The notes under the pieces: generated by a model | The model's database searches: none | Told to the model about the DNA's origin: nothing | The model's input: only the letters and a program-made list of their open reading frames with translations | Shown here: positions 60,971 to 64,000 of the stretch, in pieces | Layout: each line of letters opens with the position of its first letter | Numbering within the stretch: the first letter of the stretch is position 1 | Position numbers and translations under genes: made by a program | Origin: Pseudomonas plecoglossicida NBRC 103162 = DSM 15088 | Lineage (GTDB): Bacteria > Pseudomonadota > Gammaproteobacteria > Pseudomonadales > Pseudomonadaceae | Assembly (NCBI RefSeq): GCF_000730665.1 | Contig: NZ_BBIV01000012.1 | Location: forward strand, 1-64,000 | Length of the DNA: 64,000 nt | Direction: 5' to 3'

Positions 60971-63900
60971 TCAGAACTTCGCGTAGTTCAACGCATCGAC
61001 CAACGCCGAGCCACCGATGCCGGTCAGCGACAGCAGCAGTGCGCGTACCACCGGCTCGTCGGCATAGCGGGAGAAGGCGCCGGTGTTCAGCGCCACGATG
61101 CGTTCGCGAATCAGGCGGAACTTGGCGGACAGCGGTTCTTCGCCGGCGATTTCAAGCAGGTATTGGTCGATGCGTTGCAGGCCGAGCGTTCTGGCTTTCT
61201 CGGCCGACCGGCGCAGGGAAAGTGCCGAAAAAAGCAGGATCAGCCCCGTCAGCGTGAAGGTGATGATCATCCCTGGCGGGGTGGGCCAGTTGTCGAAGTA
61301 ACTGCTGCGGGAAACGATCAGGATCAGCAGCACGATGGTTGGCGCGTAGATCAGGCGGCTGACGGCGGCGGTGCGCTTGGCGATCAGGTTCAGGCCGAAC
61401 CATTCGTCGATGCTGGGGTGTGCGGCCTTGTGCAACGAATGCTGGTGGTTGCCGAGAAACAGGGATTGCTCCCGACGCAGCTTTCTTGGCCAGTGCCAGT
61501 GCTCTTCACTGAGCTGACGTATAAAGCCGGTCAGCAGCCAGTTGGCATCTATTACCCAGAAAACCAGCAGGTTGAAGGCCAACAAGGAAGGTAACCAAGT
61601 CCACATTCCCAACGACAAGTTGCCCCGTATGGGCGTGCCGGCGAAGGGCCATATCACGAACAGCAGGCTGGTGAGTACCACGAAGACCCAGCAGCTCAGG
61701 GCCGCGCGTAACAACCTGGCCCCGAAACTTCCGCAAATGCGGTGCTCGCGCCAGTACCACGCCAGCCTCCTGGGGCGTGGGTTGGTTGGAGTGTCGGGGG
61801 AGAGCGGCAGGAATACATGGTGTATCCACAGACCAAGCGCGTCGAACAAACGGTTGAATGGCCGTAGTTTGCCATCTCGGGTCAGGTGCCGAAGTTGCTG
61901 CCATAACCCGGCCGGAAATTCGCTCGAAATGGGGCGCAGGCGATATTCACGCTCGATTTCCTGGCAGTTCACACGCAGGCTGCGCGCTCCCCATAGCACT
62001 GCGCTGATCGATATGAGCACCGCGAGCAAGCGCAGGGCCAGGGTCGGCCAGGCACTGATGCCTTCCAGGAGGAACATCGGCTCACCCAGGCCATTTTCGG
62101 TCAGGCTTCTGCGTTGCTGGTAGGCGCATAGCAATGCCAGGATGAAAACCACCAGCGGTACCAACACATACCAGGCATTGGCGTCGAAGAGGCCGCGGGC
62201 CGCAACACCGGTTCGGTCGATGCTGGTCGTGTCCTGGGCCCGACGGTTGAGGATGGAGCCGATCAACCCCAGCACGACCAGGCCGAAGGTGACCCAAAGC
62301 ATCTCGACCAGCCAGAAGCGCATGGCGACCCACGCAGTCAGCGCAGCCGCGCCATACAGGGCTGATGGTATCCATGCACTCAATCCCACGCGTTTCTCGC
62401 CTCTGCTGCAGCCCCACCAACTCAGTGACAGACCGAGTATCACCAGGATCAATGTCAGCGGGCCCGCCTGGAACAACGACAACGTTCCATGCAACCGGTC
62501 TTGCTGTGCCTTGGAAGGGTCTGGATAAATCGGCGGCGAGGGATCCTGCAGGCAACGCAAGGCCATGATGTCCTGCGGGCGAATATACGTGCCCTGGGCA
62601 GAAACATTGTCCAGAGGCGAGCAGTCTGGCGGGCGTCGCTTGGTGGAGCTGCTGTCGAGCGGTATGAAGCCGCTGATGCCGACCTCGTAGATGCTCGGCG
62701 ACAAGATGCCGGCCTTGCTGAAATTGAACTTCGATTTTTTGGCATGGAACGGCTCGGGCGCCATCGCTGCCAGTACCGAGACGAACACTGCGCTCTGCAG
62801 GCTGTCGCGAAACGGTGGCATTTCCTGTTGCAGGGCACGGGTCAGTGTCAGGCCATAAGGCGATGCCAGTATCAGGTTCCGCGTTACCTGGGATTGCTCG
62901 CTTTGCAGCATGCGCGCATCCAGATCGGTGGAGAAATACAACTTGTTCGGCATGCTGCTCTTCAGCGCCTGCAGCACCAGCAGCTTGTCGTAGGTATCCA
63001 GGCCCAGCACGCCGATGGCACCGATGCCGTTCTGGCCGGCAGCGAGGAAGGCCTGGTCCTGCATTTTTATGTGATCGGCGAGACGTCGCAGGTAGTCCAA
63101 CTGCGAGTTGCCGTCCGATTTCTCCTCCGGGCCGAGTTCGATCGGGCGATTCTGCTTTTCGGTCTTCTGCTCGGTCTTGGCGATGGTGTCCTCGGGTAGA
63201 CGGCCGTCCAGGCCACGCAGGTAGCTGTAGCGCAGGACCCATGGGTCGACCCGGTACTCGTCCAGCGGTGGCAGCGATGGTCGTTCGCCGATCCTGATGC
63301 GGAAACTTTCGATCAGAGCGCGGCTATAGAAACTGTCCCATTCGGAAACCAGGGCAATGCGATTGGCGTTATGCCAGTTGGAAAAGCACAGGCTTTCCTT
63401 CTCCTCGGTGCATCGGGCGCCTGTCGCTGGGTCGACATTGCGCAGCTTGAGTTCGTCCAGCAACAGATGGGCCATCATGGTGTCGTCGCTGATCGTGCGT
63501 ACCAGCTTGAGGTCCCTTGGCGACGTTTGCTCATCGTGGTCTTGCGTGTAGTAGCTGCCCACCAACAGTGTTTTGTCTGCCGTCGCCAAGGGGGAATAGA
63601 TTTCGATGTTCTGCCAGAACTGCGCCGGTTGGTTTTTCCCATGCTCGATGGGCTCGCCTGTGGTGCTCAGGCCACGACGTGCATAGGCCTCTTGCAGATA
63701 CATGCTGCGCAGCATCGCGGAGTCGGCAGGGCCAATCACCTTCAGCGTGTCGCTGCTCGAACTGTCGCTCAATGCCGTTCGTAAGTTATTCAGCTCCCCT
63801 AGCGGATCTTGCGTTGCCGAATTCTTGGCGAGCACATCCTGTTTGAGCCAGAGCAGCCTCACGCGCCCTTCAGGTGCCTGTCTTGCGCTGTCGCGCGGGT

Positions 63901-64000
63901 AGGCTATCAGCGGATCGGCGATGAAATCCTCGTAGGGGACTTCCACATCCGCTGCTTGCGGCTCTGCTGCAAGTTCCAACGGGTTGGATTTCATGGCCAG
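60971..64000 (-). CDS. large membrane protein of unknown function, probably partial
   Basis: At least 1007 residues. An N-terminal ~480-residue soluble part includes a Rossmann-like segment (GIGAIGVLGLDTYDKLLVLQ) that recalls a periplasmic-binding fold. The rest has about nine transmembrane segments (first about TLILVILGLSLSWWG) and a soluble tail. An ATG at 63994 is possible, but the six bases before it in the window show no ribosome-binding site and the frame is open to the edge, so the gene may begin outside. It is upstream of the two effector-like genes and could be their immunity, accessory or regulatory partner. I do not recognise a family. Confidence 0.65.
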   Translation of the reverse strand: MAMKSNPLELAAEPQAADVEVPYEDFIADPLIAYPRDSARQAPEGRVRLLWLKQDVLAKNSATQDPLGELNNLRTALSDSSSSDTLKVIGPADSAMLRSMYLQEAYARRGLSTTGEPIEHGKNQPAQFWQNIEIYSPLATADKTLLVGSYYTQDHDEQTSPRDLKLVRTISDDTMMAHLLLDELKLRNVDPATGARCTEEKESLCFSNWHNANRIALVSEWDSFYSRALIESFRIRIGERPSLPPLDEYRVDPWVLRYSYLRGLDGRLPEDTIAKTEQKTEKQNRPIELGPEEKSDGNSQLDYLRRLADHIKMQDQAFLAAGQNGIGAIGVLGLDTYDKLLVLQALKSSMPNKLYFSTDLDARMLQSEQSQVTRNLILASPYGLTLTRALQQEMPPFRDSLQSAVFVSVLAAMAPEPFHAKKSKFNFSKAGILSPSIYEVGISGFIPLDSSSTKRRPPDCSPLDNVSAQGTYIRPQDIMALRCLQDPSPPIYPDPSKAQQDRLHGTLSLFQAGPLTLILVILGLSLSWWGCSRGEKRVGLSAWIPSALYGAAALTAWVAMRFWLVEMLWVTFGLVVLGLIGSILNRRAQDTTSIDRTGVAARGLFDANAWYVLVPLVVFILALLCAYQQRRSLTENGLGEPMFLLEGISAWPTLALRLLAVLISISAVLWGARSLRVNCQEIEREYRLRPISSEFPAGLWQQLRHLTRDGKLRPFNRLFDALGLWIHHVFLPLSPDTPTNPRPRRLAWYWREHRICGSFGARLLRAALSCWVFVVLTSLLFVIWPFAGTPIRGNLSLGMWTWLPSLLAFNLLVFWVIDANWLLTGFIRQLSEEHWHWPRKLRREQSLFLGNHQHSLHKAAHPSIDEWFGLNLIAKRTAAVSRLIYAPTIVLLILIVSRSSYFDNWPTPPGMIITFTLTGLILLFSALSLRRSAEKARTLGLQRIDQYLLEIAGEEPLSAKFRLIRERIVALNTGAFSRYADEPVVRALLLSLTGIGGSALVDALNYAKF

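Overview
The window looks like chromosomal DNA of a Pseudomonas, probably of the P. putida/fluorescens type. Evidence: high GC with strong third-position G/C, several copies of a REP element with the core GCCGGCTTGCCGGC, and typical Pseudomonas gene sets (SpuC-like aminotransferase, glaH/lhgO/csiR, an lva-like module). No rRNA, tRNA, CRISPR array or insertion sequence was recognised.

Layout. (1) 1-4325: an lva-like operon (kinase, DUF6285 protein, histidine phosphatase, acyl-CoA dehydrogenase, SDR) behind a convincing sigma-54 promoter (191-206) and an upstream inverted repeat (71-104). It probably dehydrates 4-hydroxyacyl-CoAs through a phosphorylated intermediate. (2) 4495-10914: quinone-oxidoreductase-like enzyme, TauD-type dioxygenase, beta-keto acid cleavage enzyme (BKACE), MFS transporter, DsbA/FrnE-like protein, Rieske protein, YeiH permease. 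(3) 10929-21519: AraC regulator divergent from hydrolase-DUF1302-DUF1329-BNR-RND-acyl-CoA ligase, a set typical of growth on hydrophobic substrates. (4) 21561-29394: zinc dehydrogenase, SDR, two more AraC regulators, a carboxymuconolactone-decarboxylase-like protein, and a second, split and inverted copy of the oxidoreductase/dioxygenase/BKACE set in which the MFS gene survives only as its first ~36 codons. Four promoters in regions 2-4 share an ungapped ~40-bp operator with a 21-bp repeat, so these blocks look like one AraC-controlled catabolic regulon.

(5) 29604-34633: membrane protein, ABC exporter, MFS remnant, DUF4142 protein. (6) 33299-36730: a tightly overlapping three-gene operon of a haem-oxygenase-like diiron protein, a methyltransferase and a GCS2-type carboxylate-amine ligase. 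This is the best candidate for an undescribed small-molecule pathway. (7) 36734-40310: NCS1 permease, amidase and a BetI-like repressor with a BetI-type box. (8) 40569-48962: accessory stretch with a 5'-truncated sensor kinase, a low-GC gene pair (42371-44327), an orphan sensor kinase, a DUF533 protein, a serine hydrolase and an internally deleted aminotransferase remnant. (9) 49125-52251: glutarate catabolism (lhgO, glaH, csiR). (10) 52433-57330: gamma-glutamyl polyamine catabolism flanked by two paralogous XRE-cupin regulators with matching promoters. (11) 57341-64000: gene scraps, then a DUF2235 lipase-like protein, a peptidoglycan-hydrolase-like protein and a large membrane protein that resemble a type VI effector locus.

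Functions come from motif reading and family knowledge without database searches. Substrates of the catabolic blocks are inferred at best.
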